From positions 1,364,001 to 1,428,000 of the forward strand of contig NZ_CP139960.1 in the NCBI RefSeq assembly GCF_034424215.1: a DNA stretch of 64,000 nt, written 5' to 3'. Made by a program: the position numbers and the translations under genes. Positions within the stretch are counted from its first letter, which is position 1; the number at the start of each line of letters is the position of its first letter. The DNA comes from Niabella yanshanensis (GTDB lineage: Bacteria > Bacteroidota > Bacteroidia > Chitinophagales > Chitinophagaceae). Shown here in pieces: positions 16,388-26,800 of the stretch. The notes below the pieces were generated by a model. That model ran no database searches. It saw nothing but the letters and a program-made list of their open reading frames with translations, and had not been told where the DNA came from.

Positions 16388-19252
16388 ATGGCTATAGCGA
16401 ATACAAAGACCTACTTACTATTTCAACCTGCATTGTTGTTCTCGAAAAAGAGTGTAATAGCAATAAAGCAGTTGATTAAAACCCCTGACGGTATTACCAC
16501 GGGCGAACAGCCTTTAACCCGGGCACATATCAAGGCGCTTTTTAAAAGTTTCAGCGACGAGACCATTAAAGCATTAATGGCATTTAATACAGTTGACCTG
16601 GAGAAAATATCTATCGCGCTTTATCAGCAAACCAGCTATATAGTTAATAAGGAAGAACAAAAAGCTGCGGTACAGACCGCGTATGTTCGCCATATACAAT
16701 CCATTACCGGAGCACTGAGAAGGCAACCTGTTCAGGACTGGTACCACCCCGTAATATCCGGTGATAAAAGAGTACAAAACATCAAATGCAGCTTCTATCA
16801 TTATCCTGTAGAGGTAAGCTTTTATGCCGACAAAAAGAATACACATTATACTATTGATGCTTTTATTGAGATTGGGAAAGAAAGATTTCCGCTCAGTGAT
16901 TTTCACCGGCATCATTTTTTGCTGGAGCGCGGTCACTGCTACTACCAGGTTTCCCCAAAGAGCTATGAGGCGCTTGAATGGATCTGCGCACAGGATGCTG
17001 CCCAATGGATCGTTGAACAAACCGATCAATTTGAAGCCGTGCTGCTGAAACTGGCGCAATGGGACGTGAAAATAGAAAAAGGAGATCTGGCCGAAGCTGA
17101 AATGATCGTTACCGAGCCTCAATCGCAGGTAATGGTAAGCGAGTTGAGCAATACTTTTTTAAAATTGGAGCCCCAGTTTGTATATGATGGTTTTACTATC
17201 GAGGGGCCGTTTGAACCGGTTACAAAAGTAGATACGCCTAAAAAAACAGTACTTGTACAACGCAATAAAGAAAAAGAAGAAGAACTGGTACACTTCCTCC
17301 AATCTCTTCATGAAAAATTTTCCAGCCAGCATAACGGTTTTTTCTACCTGAGTTTTTCGGAAGCACAAAAGAAAGGATGGTTTTTAAAAACTTATCACCT
17401 GTTACTGGATAAAAATATAGACCTGTTAGGCATCGATTTATTAAAGCATTTCCGGTATTCGCCTCATAAAGCCGTCACTACCATTCATCAGCAAAGCTGG
17501 GAGGGTGATTTTGCGTGTATTGAGATCAGTGTAAAATTCGGTAAAGAAGAAGTTTCCTTAACCACCCTGCAGAAGTCGCTCCTCAATAACCAAAAAGCCA
17601 TTATGCTTAAGGATGGCAGCCTGGGAGTTTTAGGCGATGAGTGGTTACAACAATACGGGCTTTTATTTCGCCATGGAAAAGTTAGAAAAAATGAACTGGT
17701 TGTAGCCCGCTGGTTAACCTTAAGCGAGGGTACTGATAACGAAAATGATGGTGGCCTCATTAATACGGGAATCACTGCCGAGTGGTTTTCCCGCTGGAAA
17801 CGCTGGGAAAAGCAAGAAGAAGAATTATATACTTTGCCGGCCGGCTTACAGGTGGAGGCGCTCCGTCCCTACCAGCGCACCGGTTATGAGTGGCTCAGGC
17901 TACTGTCTGAAATAGGCGCGAGTGGCTGCCTGGCCGACGATATGGGATTGGGTAAAACGCTTCAAACGATTAGCTTTCTGTTGTATAAAATAGAAGTAAA
18001 TCCGCAAGGCAAACAGCTGGTAATTACTCCGGCGAGCCTGCTCTATAACTGGTTAAAAGAATTAGAAAAGTTTGGTCCGGATGTAAAAGCTGCGGTGCTA
18101 CATGGCTCTAAAAGAGACAAGGCGGTATTGAACGACGACGAAAACAGGATCATTATTACCAGTTATGGCACAATGCGGCAAGACCTCTCACTACTGGAAA
18201 ACATTGCATGGGAAACGATTGTTTTGGATGAAAGTCATCATATTAAAAATGCAGCTACACAAACAACGCGGGCCGTATGGCAGCTTACCGCAAAGACCAG
18301 GATAGCACTAAGTGGTACACCGATCATGAATAGCACCAGCGATCTGCATAGCCAGGTGCACTTCCTAATGCCAGGTTTGTTAGGCACCGCGGAATTCTTT
18401 AAAAAAGAATACGCCATACCTATTGAGCAGCAAGCCAACGAGGAAAAAGCCGCTGCTTTACAAAAGCTGATCCGCCCCTTCATTTTACGGCGAACCAAAG
18501 AACAGGTGGCGCAGGATCTTCCTGAAAAAACGGAGTCAATACTCTGGTGTGAAATGGACTCGGAGCAGCGTGCAGCCTATGAAACGATCAAAGAAAATAT
18601 ACGCACCAATATATTCACAGAAATAGAAAGCAATGGCTTAAATAAAGGTAAAATGAGTGTATTGGCGGGGTTAACCAAATTAAGGCAGCTTTGCAATAGT
18701 GCCGAACTGGTTACCGGCGAAGACCTGTTTACCTATGATAGTGTAAAGACCAAAGTATTGATTAACGAGCTAAAGTGTATCATTCCCCAGCATCGTGCCC
18801 TTGTTTTTAGCCAGTTCACGTCCATGCTGGATTTATTGGAACGCGATTTAAACACAGCAGGCATTTCTACCCTTCGGATAGATGGTCAAACCCAGGCCCA
18901 GAAAAGACAGGAACTGGTCAACGAGTTTCAATCAGATAATAGTAAGGCGGAAGTATTCCTGATTAGCTTAAAAGCAGGGAACACCGGCTTAACGCTTACC
19001 AAAGCCGATTACGTATTCTTATTCGATCCATGGTGGAATGCGGCTGTAGAAAGCCAGGCTATAGACCGTACGCATCGTATCGGCCAGCAGCAGCATGTAT
19101 TTGCTTATCGTATGATCTGCAGGGATAGTATTGAGGAGAAAATCATCAAACTGGCGGGTGGCAAAAGAAAGCTTGCCGAAGACCTTATTACTACGGAAGA
19201 AAGCCTGATGAAAAGTCTTTCCATTGAAGATATACAATACTTATTTGAATAA
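16388..19252 (+). CDS. SNF2-family DEAD/DEAH-box helicase
   Basis: A 954-residue Swi2/Snf2-type ATPase. The N-terminal half (to about residue 480) is divergent, as in the bacterial SNF2 group, with no clear zinc-binding SWIM motif. The motor has motif I DDMGLGKT at residues 517-524, motif II DESHH near 614, LSGTPIMN, and the C-terminal lobe with FSQFTSMLDLLE, SLKAGNTGLTL and AIDRTHRIGQ. Such proteins translocate on double-stranded DNA; bacterial relatives are linked to RNA polymerase recycling (RapA) or DNA repair, and the target here is unknown. The promoter -7 box lies just before the chosen ATG. The gene converges with a sensor kinase 9 bases away. Confidence 0.92.
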   Translation: MAIANTKTYLLFQPALLFSKKSVIAIKQLIKTPDGITTGEQPLTRAHIKALFKSFSDETIKALMAFNTVDLEKISIALYQQTSYIVNKEEQKAAVQTAYVRHIQSITGALRRQPVQDWYHPVISGDKRVQNIKCSFYHYPVEVSFYADKKNTHYTIDAFIEIGKERFPLSDFHRHHFLLERGHCYYQVSPKSYEALEWICAQDAAQWIVEQTDQFEAVLLKLAQWDVKIEKGDLAEAEMIVTEPQSQVMVSELSNTFLKLEPQFVYDGFTIEGPFEPVTKVDTPKKTVLVQRNKEKEEELVHFLQSLHEKFSSQHNGFFYLSFSEAQKKGWFLKTYHLLLDKNIDLLGIDLLKHFRYSPHKAVTTIHQQSWEGDFACIEISVKFGKEEVSLTTLQKSLLNNQKAIMLKDGSLGVLGDEWLQQYGLLFRHGKVRKNELVVARWLTLSEGTDNENDGGLINTGITAEWFSRWKRWEKQEEELYTLPAGLQVEALRPYQRTGYEWLRLLSEIGASGCLADDMGLGKTLQTISFLLYKIEVNPQGKQLVITPASLLYNWLKELEKFGPDVKAAVLHGSKRDKAVLNDDENRIIITSYGTMRQDLSLLENIAWETIVLDESHHIKNAATQTTRAVWQLTAKTRIALSGTPIMNSTSDLHSQVHFLMPGLLGTAEFFKKEYAIPIEQQANEEKAAALQKLIRPFILRRTKEQVAQDLPEKTESILWCEMDSEQRAAYETIKENIRTNIFTEIESNGLNKGKMSVLAGLTKLRQLCNSAELVTGEDLFTYDSVKTKVLINELKCIIPQHRALVFSQFTSMLDLLERDLNTAGISTLRIDGQTQAQKRQELVNEFQSDNSKAEVFLISLKAGNTGLTLTKADYVFLFDPWWNAAVESQAIDRTHRIGQQQHVFAYRMICRDSIEEKIIKLAGGKRKLAEDLITTEESLMKSLSIEDIQYLFE

Positions 19253-19261
19253 AGTAGCGTT

Positions 19262-20623
19262 TTAGCTCCTGAAAGAAACTATGAAGCTATTTTCTTCGTC
19301 CTGGTTACTATAGCTTACCTCGGCATCATTGGCGGCGAGTATTTTTTGCGTCAACACCAGGCCCAGCCCATAACCCGTTTGCCCCCTGCTGTTCTCCCCT
19401 CTGAAAAAATGTTGAAATAACATCTTTTGCTCCTCTTCTGTAATAGTTGCGCCTTTATTACTGATGTATATCTTCAAAACGCCCGTTTGTGCTGCATCCA
19501 TTTCAATACTACCCTTATTTTCAGAACTGTAAATAATGCAGTTGGACAGCAGGTTTTGAAAAGCCTGTTTCACTAAGAGTGGGTTAACGGATACTTCCAT
19601 TCGTTTTTCATCAAACTCCTGTGGGGTATACTTGATATGGAAATTAAAATCAGGATAAATAATATTGAGCTCATCAATAATATCATAGATCATTTCGTCG
19701 ATACGGGTAGTATACTTTTTCAGCTCCTGGCCGGCCTCTACTTTCGAGATCTCGAGTAATACAGTGATGATATTGCCCAGCGACTGCGCTTTTACTACCT
19801 GGCGATCCAGCTCCTGCTTTATTCCCGTGCGGTCCGCAGCCCTACTGATCCGTTCCAATTCGGACACTAAAACGGCAAGCGGTGTTTTTAACTGGTGTGA
19901 AATATGATCGATGGTACGCTTTTGAAAAAGAAACGCTTCATTAGTTCGCCTGACTAATTCATTAAACCGCTCAGTAAGATGCTCGATTTCATAAGTATTG
20001 GTCTTTATAGAGAGCGGCTCATTATTGCTGCTGAAATCGTACCGCTGTATATTATCAGCCAATAAAGCTATGGGTTTGGAGATTTTACCGGATATATACA
20101 ATGACACCAGGACAACCAGGAGGCTGAAGGCTATGAACAGTGCAATCAGCACGTTTCTCAGGTAAGAGAGCTTGTCATAGCCAAATGCATCATAGGCTTT
20201 AATAATCGCATAATAAACCTGGTGATTGCTTTCGATATAAGCGCCCAGAACATCATAGTGCTTTTCATCTGCAAAAACAGACTGCTGAGCAGGTGACAGA
20301 TCCAAAAGAACAGACCGGGCGGAATAAATCTCCAGGCTGTCAAGACTTGAAAAAATCAGATCCTTTTCCTTATCATATACCAGCAATTTTTCATCGAAAA
20401 AATCATTAATATCCTGTTCATCCAAAATAGATGATATCTCTGCACTTTGCTCCCGGTATTTCTGGATCAACTGAACCGTATAGCGGATCTTATTTTCCTG
20501 CTGCTTTCTAAAGGACTGTTCGCGGTAGGAATAGAATAATATATAGATCAGCAGGAAGGTAATAGCAGTAATACCTATGATGGTAGAGCAAACATAAATC
20601 AGTATCCTTTTTTTGATTCTCAT
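19262..20623 (-). CDS. Sensor histidine kinase (HAMP type)
   Basis: A 453-residue membrane kinase. Two transmembrane segments (about residues 8-30 and 155-178) enclose a periplasmic sensor of about 125 residues. A HAMP linker (ISGKISKPIALLADNI) leads to the HisKA motif HISHQLKTPLAVL near residue 240 and an HATPase domain with NLLSNCIIYS and GYGLGLVLTQKI. Its start overlaps the end of the response regulator gene by 4 bases. The pair is divergent from an RND heavy-metal efflux operon, so it probably senses metal in the periplasm; this is inferred from position. Confidence 0.93.
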   Translation of the reverse strand: MRIKKRILIYVCSTIIGITAITFLLIYILFYSYREQSFRKQQENKIRYTVQLIQKYREQSAEISSILDEQDINDFFDEKLLVYDKEKDLIFSSLDSLEIYSARSVLLDLSPAQQSVFADEKHYDVLGAYIESNHQVYYAIIKAYDAFGYDKLSYLRNVLIALFIAFSLLVVLVSLYISGKISKPIALLADNIQRYDFSSNNEPLSIKTNTYEIEHLTERFNELVRRTNEAFLFQKRTIDHISHQLKTPLAVLVSELERISRAADRTGIKQELDRQVVKAQSLGNIITVLLEISKVEAGQELKKYTTRIDEMIYDIIDELNIIYPDFNFHIKYTPQEFDEKRMEVSVNPLLVKQAFQNLLSNCIIYSSENKGSIEMDAAQTGVLKIYISNKGATITEEEQKMLFQHFFRGENSRGQTGYGLGLVLTQKILAANDAEVSYSNQDEENSFIVSFRS

Positions 20624-21300
20624 GACATATCCCAGTAATAACCGTACCCCACTTTTGTTTTGATAGACTTTTGTCCGAAAGGCTTGTCGATCTTATTCCT
20701 TAAGAAATTAATATACACTTCGATTGTATTGGTATTGTAATCTACATTGCCGCCCCATATTTCTTTCATCAACTCTGCCTTGGACACTACCCTGTCTTTA
20801 TTGTCGATCAGCATGTACAGTATCTGGTACTCCCTCGGCGTCAGCATTATCTCCTGCTGCCCGCGATAAACTTTCTTCTGATCATCATTAATCACCACAT
20901 CACCAGCTGCCAGATTAGACGAGACTTCTTCCTGCAATTGCCTGGACCTTTTAACCAGGTTTTGTATCCTTAGATATAACTCCCGCATATAAAAGGGCTT
21001 GGTGAGGTAATCATCGGCGCCTGCGTCAAACCCCGTTACCTTGTCCTCTAATTCAGCAAAAGCAGTCAGCATAATCACTGGTGTGCTTTTATTAAATTGC
21101 CGGTAAGCCTTACATAGCTCAAAGCCATTTTTACCCGGGAGATTGACGTCCATAATCACGCAATCGAATGCCTCTTTTCGCAGTAAGCGCTCAGCAAGCA
21201 TTCCATCATATACAACTTTTACATGGGCCTGCTCTGCTCTCAGCGCTTCCGTTATATTTTGCGCCAAAGTATGGTCATCTTCAATCAATAACAGGTTCAT
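20620..21300 (-). CDS. OmpR-family response regulator
   Basis: A 226-residue two-domain regulator. The receiver has the acidic pair IEDD near residue 8, the phospho-acceptor in VIMDVNLPG near residue 51 and the lysine in LTKPFYMREL near residue 103. The C-terminal winged helix ends in INFLRNKIDKPFG and VGYGYYWDMS. It overlaps the kinase gene by 4 bases and its 5' end lies 110 bases from the efflux operon start, so it probably controls that operon. An 11-base palindrome GGCTTTAAGCC at 21367-21377 in the shared spacer is a possible binding site. Confidence 0.94.
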   Translation of the reverse strand: MNLLLIEDDHTLAQNITEALRAEQAHVKVVYDGMLAERLLRKEAFDCVIMDVNLPGKNGFELCKAYRQFNKSTPVIMLTAFAELEDKVTGFDAGADDYLTKPFYMRELYLRIQNLVKRSRQLQEEVSSNLAAGDVVINDDQKKVYRGQQEIMLTPREYQILYMLIDNKDRVVSKAELMKEIWGGNVDYNTNTIEVYINFLRNKIDKPFGQKSIKTKVGYGYYWDMS

Positions 21301-21410
21301 ACTGTAAAGGTATTACATCTCCGGCGAAGCTTCTCATGAGCACCCGGTTTAAGGACAATTTTATCGGCTTTAAGCCTTTCTTAAGGTGTTTCATCCCAGC
21401 TTTGCCCATC

Positions 21411-22703
21411 ATGAAACGGACTCTTTTATTGAGCACAATGCTTCTTGCCTGCTGGTGGGACGCCGCAGCACAGGACACGCTGCATTTATCGCGCAGCCAA
21501 TGCGAGGCAATTTTCCTAAAGGAAAATTTATCATTGCTGGCTGAACAACTTAATATCCCGATGGCAGAAGCCGAAGTAAAACAGGCTTCTTTATGGCCTA
21601 ATCCCCAATTCACCCTCGACGAAATCAATCTCTGGGCAACGCGTCATCAAACAGGCGGACAGGAAGTATCTCCGCCGATTATAGGCAATTGGGGGCGTAA
21701 CCAACAATATGCCATATCTATAGAACAGTTGCTCTACACCGCGGGCAAACGAAAAAAGTTAATGGCATTGCAAAGTGTTGGCGTTGAAAAGGCACAACAA
21801 TTTTTTAATGAACTATTACGAAATCTAAAACTGGAATTGCGCCGCCAGATAACGGAACTGCAATATCTGCAGTTGTCGGAGCATGCTTTTCAAACACAGC
21901 TACAATCGGTAAACGACCTGCTGGGCGCCTACGAACGTCAACTCGAAAAAGGAAATATAGCGGCAACCGAGGTTACCCGATTACAAAGCAAACAATTTGA
22001 GCTCCAAAAATCACTACACGAGCTGAAACAGCAAAATAATGAAACGCAAAAAGAACTGAAACAACTGTTGCATTTGCCACCTCAGACCTTTCTGCAATTA
22101 AGCAGCGATCAGTTTGAGCGGGCCATTACTAACAATAGCATTCCCACTTACCAAACCCTGGTAACTGAAGCATCAACCCACCGCCCTGATTATAAGTTAG
22201 CATTACTGGAAAAAAGGTATTCAGAAAAAGCTTATTCCTACGAAAAAGCTTTACGCACACCAGATGTAACTATTAAAGGCAGTTACGACCGGAACGGAAG
22301 TACGATGCTGAATTTTGTTGGCTTCGGGGCATCAATAGACCTCCCCTTCTTTAATAAAAATCAGGGTAATATCCAAAAGGCGAAGCTAGGCATTCAGCAG
22401 GCAAAAACTTTGTCTCAGCAGTCCCTGCACCAGATGGAGACAGAAGTAGCTGCCAGCTATAAGTCCCTACTGAATGCCTATACTTTTCATATAAATATTG
22501 ACGCTGCTTATCTCCAAAAACTGGATCAATCTCTCGAAGCCTATACCCGTAACTTTTTATCTCGAAATATTAATATGTTAGAGTACCTGGATTTCCTGGA
22601 ATCATATCAACAGAACAAACTCTCCATTCTTGGCGCCTCCCGTGATTTGAATAATGCAGTGGAAGAGGTCAACTATGTATCGGGCACTGAGCTGATGCCC
22701 TGA
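21411..22703 (+). CDS. TolC-family outer-membrane protein of a metal efflux system
   Basis: From the ATG at 21411 the product has 430 residues and a signal peptide ending at WWDAAAQD. It is rich in long coiled helices (residues about 130-220 and 320-390), the shape of a TolC/CusC outer-membrane channel, and carries the pattern ASIDLPFFNKNQGNIQKAK typical of the metal-efflux branch. It is the first gene of a CzcCBA/CusCBA-like set. A longer frame open from 21168 would extend into the response regulator's start region and would lose the signal peptide, so I prefer the internal ATG. Confidence 0.9.
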   Translation: MKRTLLLSTMLLACWWDAAAQDTLHLSRSQCEAIFLKENLSLLAEQLNIPMAEAEVKQASLWPNPQFTLDEINLWATRHQTGGQEVSPPIIGNWGRNQQYAISIEQLLYTAGKRKKLMALQSVGVEKAQQFFNELLRNLKLELRRQITELQYLQLSEHAFQTQLQSVNDLLGAYERQLEKGNIAATEVTRLQSKQFELQKSLHELKQQNNETQKELKQLLHLPPQTFLQLSSDQFERAITNNSIPTYQTLVTEASTHRPDYKLALLEKRYSEKAYSYEKALRTPDVTIKGSYDRNGSTMLNFVGFGASIDLPFFNKNQGNIQKAKLGIQQAKTLSQQSLHQMETEVAASYKSLLNAYTFHINIDAAYLQKLDQSLEAYTRNFLSRNINMLEYLDFLESYQQNKLSILGASRDLNNAVEEVNYVSGTELMP

Positions 22704-22745
22704 TTTAAAACTATATGCTCCTAATTGATCCCATCAATATACAAT

Positions 22746-23825
22746 ATGAAAAGAATATTTACGATCGGAATAACCATCGCTCTGCTTGCAGGTTGCAGAG
22801 AAAAAAAAGCAGTGCCTGTTGAACAACAATTCTGCCTTGACAAAGAGCTTAAGTCGAAAATCAGTATTGAAGAAGCCAAAGCTGAACCTGTTGCCACCGG
22901 TGTTCATTTAATGGGTAGTGTGGAAGCCAATGCCGACAAGCAGGTCACCTATTCCAGTTTAACCAATGGTGTAGTCAACAATGTATTTTTTTCTTTGGGC
23001 GATAAAGTGCAGAAAGGGCAGGTATTGGCTGAAGTAAAAAGTGTTGAGTTAAACAGCTTACAATCAGAATCAGGCAATATCCTTCAACAGATCAGGATCG
23101 CAGAAAGAAAACTGGAAACTTTAAAAGACCTGTATGCCGACGGCATGTCATCAGGCAGGGAATTACAGGAAGCACAAAGCGAGTTAGAGATACTTAAATC
23201 AGAGCAAAGAAGAACCGGCGCCAATATGAGCCTTTATAATGCCAGTACGTCAAAAGGTGTTTTCCAGGTCAAAGCTCCTTCAAGCGGTGTTATTACTTCG
23301 AAGAATATTGCGCCTGGTACCCAACTCAATTCTGAAAGTGAATCGCTTTTCACCGTTTCTAACCTGGATGAAGTGTGGGTAATGGCTAACATCTATACCA
23401 GCAACATAGCAGAGATAAAGGAAGGCATGCCGGTAGAGATCACCACACTTTCTTACCCGGGCCAAACCTTCCGCGGAAAAGTATCGGTACTCTCACAGGT
23501 AATGGATAATGACTCGAAAGTATTGCAGGCGCGTATCGTAATGCCCAATAAGGATCTATTGCTAAAACCAGGGATGATGGTCGACATCACGGCATTAAAA
23601 AACGAAACAACCATGCAGGTATGCCTGCCTGAAGCATCCCTGGTGTTTGACAACAACGAATACTATGTGCTGATTTATAAGGAGGATTGCAGCATAGAAG
23701 TGCGTAAAATAAAGACAGGTAGCCGGAATCATAATAAGATCTACATACCGGAAGGCATCGTGCCCGGAGAAAAAATCATCACCCGAAATCACCTGCTTAT
23801 CTACCAGGCGCTTCAATCATTTTAA
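22746..23825 (+). CDS. RND efflux periplasmic adaptor (membrane fusion protein)
   Basis: A 359-residue lipoprotein (signal ending ALLAGCREK) of the CusB/CzcB type. It joins the inner-membrane RND pump to the TolC channel. A biotinyl-lipoyl segment (YSSLTNGVVNNVFFSLGDKV), a coiled-coil hairpin (residues about 105-165), a second half-motif (VKAPSSGVITSKNIAPG) and the beta-barrel domain are visible. No long histidine- or methionine-rich metal-binding N-terminus is present. The ATG at 22746 is preferred to an upstream TTG because it starts the signal peptide. It sits 42 bases after the TolC gene and 73 before the pump gene. Confidence 0.9.
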   Translation: MKRIFTIGITIALLAGCREKKAVPVEQQFCLDKELKSKISIEEAKAEPVATGVHLMGSVEANADKQVTYSSLTNGVVNNVFFSLGDKVQKGQVLAEVKSVELNSLQSESGNILQQIRIAERKLETLKDLYADGMSSGRELQEAQSELEILKSEQRRTGANMSLYNASTSKGVFQVKAPSSGVITSKNIAPGTQLNSESESLFTVSNLDEVWVMANIYTSNIAEIKEGMPVEITTLSYPGQTFRGKVSVLSQVMDNDSKVLQARIVMPNKDLLLKPGMMVDITALKNETTMQVCLPEASLVFDNNEYYVLIYKEDCSIEVRKIKTGSRNHNKIYIPEGIVPGEKIITRNHLLIYQALQSF

Positions 23826-23898
23826 TACTGTATGTATATGCAGTTAACCCGGCAACACAATTGCACCAGACCAGGTGCGAGATTAAACCCGTATCGAC

Positions 23899-26800
23899 AT
23901 GACAAAGATCGTTCAGCAAATAGTTTCGTTCTCTTTAAAAAATCACATTATTGTACTGTTTCTTACCGCCTTACTGGTGGTATCCGGAATAGTAGCTTAC
24001 CTGCACACTCCCATTGAAGCATATCCCGATGTTACCAACACCAGGGCCCGTATCATTACACAATGGCCCGGGCGGAGCGCAGAAGAAATAGAGAAATTTG
24101 TCACCCTTCCTTTAATGAAGGAGTTAAATACGATTCCCAAAAAATCGGATGTTCGTTCCATCTCTTTATTCGGGCTATCGGTAGTAACAGTTCTTTTCGA
24201 CGATGATGTAGATGACTTTTATGCGCAGCAATATGCGGCAAACCGGTTACAATCTGTTTCTCTGCCGGATGGCGCAGATGCCGGTATTGAACCGCCAGCC
24301 GGAGCAACCGGTGAGATCTTCCGGTATGTTTTAAAAAGTAAAAGAGACATTAAGGAACTCACGGCTATACACGACTGGGTAGTTGAAAGGGAATTGGTTG
24401 CAGTGCCCGGTGTATCTAATATCATCAGTTTTGGAGGGGAAGAAAAGATCTATGAGATCAAGATCAACCCCACGGAGTTGGCCAATTACGACCTATCTCC
24501 CCTGGATGTATATGATGCCGTAGCGAAGAGTAATATCAATGTAGGTGGTGATGTGATTGAAAGAGGCAGCCAGGCCTATGTAGTAAGAGGTGTAGGTTTA
24601 TTAGAACAAACAGAAGATATCGAAAATATTCTGATCAAAGTAAAAGGCAACACACCTATACTCGTGAAACATGTTGCCCGGGTAGAAGTAGCAGCTAAGC
24701 CACGGTTGGGTAAAGTAGGATTACAAGATGATACAGATCTGGTTCAGGGCATTGTGATGATGTTGCGGGGTGAAAATCCGGGAGATGTAATACCCAGGCT
24801 AAAGGATAAAATTGCCGAACTGAATAACAGTACTTTACCTGCCGATGTAACGATAGAGCCTTTTATTGACCGTACCGAACTGGTAAGTGCAACGGTGGAT
24901 ACCGTAAGTAAAAATATTATAGAAGGCATTCTCTTTGTATCGGTCATTGTTTTCATTTTTCTTTTCAACTGGCGTACCACACTAATAGTAGCATCGGTCA
25001 TCCCGCTCTCCTTCCTGTTCGCATTACTTATGTTGCGGATACAGGGATTACCGGCAAATCTCATATCGTTGGGGGCCATCGACTTTGGCCTATTGCTGGA
25101 AGGCACTCTCGTCATTGTTGAATCTGTATTTGTAACCATGGAGCTCAGGGCGCACCAGCTGGGCATGAAACGGTTTAATAAAAGCAGTAAGCTGGGGTTG
25201 ATCCGTAAAGGAGCAGGCAGCGTGGGTGGTTATATTGTATTTGCACAACTGATATTGATTGTTGCGTTAATTCCTATTTTCTCCTTCCAGAAAGTAGAAG
25301 GAAAAATGTTCCGGCCGCTTGCATTTACTTTGGGATATGCACTGTTAGGCTCACTCCTGCTCAGCATTACCTATGTACCGGCACTTTGCAGGTTAATGCT
25401 CACTAAGAACATAAAGGAGAAGGAAAATGTCATTTCAAAATTCTTTAAGAACAACCTGTTTCGCCTGTTTTTATGGAGTAATCGTCGTCGCAGGATTGTT
25501 GTTACGGGTTTTATAGTAATACTGGCCGGGTGTGCGGTAAGATTTGCATTCTACGGAACAGAATTTATTCCTAAGCTTAACGAGGGGGCGTTGTATGTAA
25601 GGGCCACACTCCCGAATAGCGTCAACCTTGAAGAATCAACGCGGTTAGCAGAGGAAATGAAAAAGAAGATCCGCGGCTTCGACGAAGTACAATTTGTGCT
25701 CAACCAGGTAGGAAGACCTAATGATGGAACCGACCCTACAGGTTTTTTCAATATAGAATTTCATATACAACTATACCCGGAAAAGGAATGGACACGACCG
25801 GTTAAAAAGGATGAGCTGGTGGAAGAAATGCGAAAGTCTTTGGATATCTATCCGGGTATCGTATTAGGCTTTAGTCAACCGATACAGGATAATGTGGAAG
25901 AATACGTGGCAGGTGTAAAAAGCTCGCTGGTAGTAAAGATCTATGGCAATAACCTTTTTGAATTGGAGAAATATGCTGACCAGGTAGCCAACAGTATACG
26001 TACGGTAAAAGGTATTGAAGACCTTAATGTATATCGCAATATTGGTCTGCCGGAATTAAGAATTCAATTGCACGATCATAAAATGTCCCGTTACGGCATT
26101 GATATCGCCGATGCCCAGGCTGTAATAGAAATGGCGATAGGCGGCCGGGCCGCTACCAAATTCTACGAAGAAGAACGCATGTTTGATGTACGGTTAAGGT
26201 TTGACAAACCCTACAGGGATAACGAGAAGAAGATCGGCGAAATGATGATCCCTGCCGAGGATGGTAAGAAAATACCTTTAAAAGAAATTGCTACCATCAG
26301 CTATATTACAGGACCTGCCTTTATTTATAGGGAAGGCAGCAGCCGTTATATAGCGGTAGGCTTCAGTATACAGGGCAGAGACCTGGGAAGTACGATTGCT
26401 GAAGCCAAAGCCAAAGTAGCTAAAGAAGTGAAAATACCGGTGAAAAATAAAATGACCTGGGCCGGTGAGTTTGAAAGTAAAGAGCGCGCTTCCCAACAAC
26501 TATCTGTTATTGTGCCGGCAGTATTGTTACTGGTATTATTTTTATTGTACTTTAATTTCGGTACCATTAAGGATACCCTTATTGCAGCCAGTACCATTCC
26601 ATTTGCATTCATAGGTGGCTTTCTTTCCTTGTGGCTTACCCAAACAGTATTTGGTATTTCTGCAGGTATTGGCTTTATTATACTTTTTGGTGTAAATACT
26701 ATCAACAGTATCATATTGATCGCCGTGATGAAAGAAAACATGCGAAAAATGAATTTAAAAGAAGCCATATCCAATGGCGTACATAGTCGTATCCGTCCTA

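Noticed and set aside
21168-21410. N-terminal extension of the TolC-like gene
   Set aside because: It overlaps the divergent response regulator gene and would bury the signal peptide.
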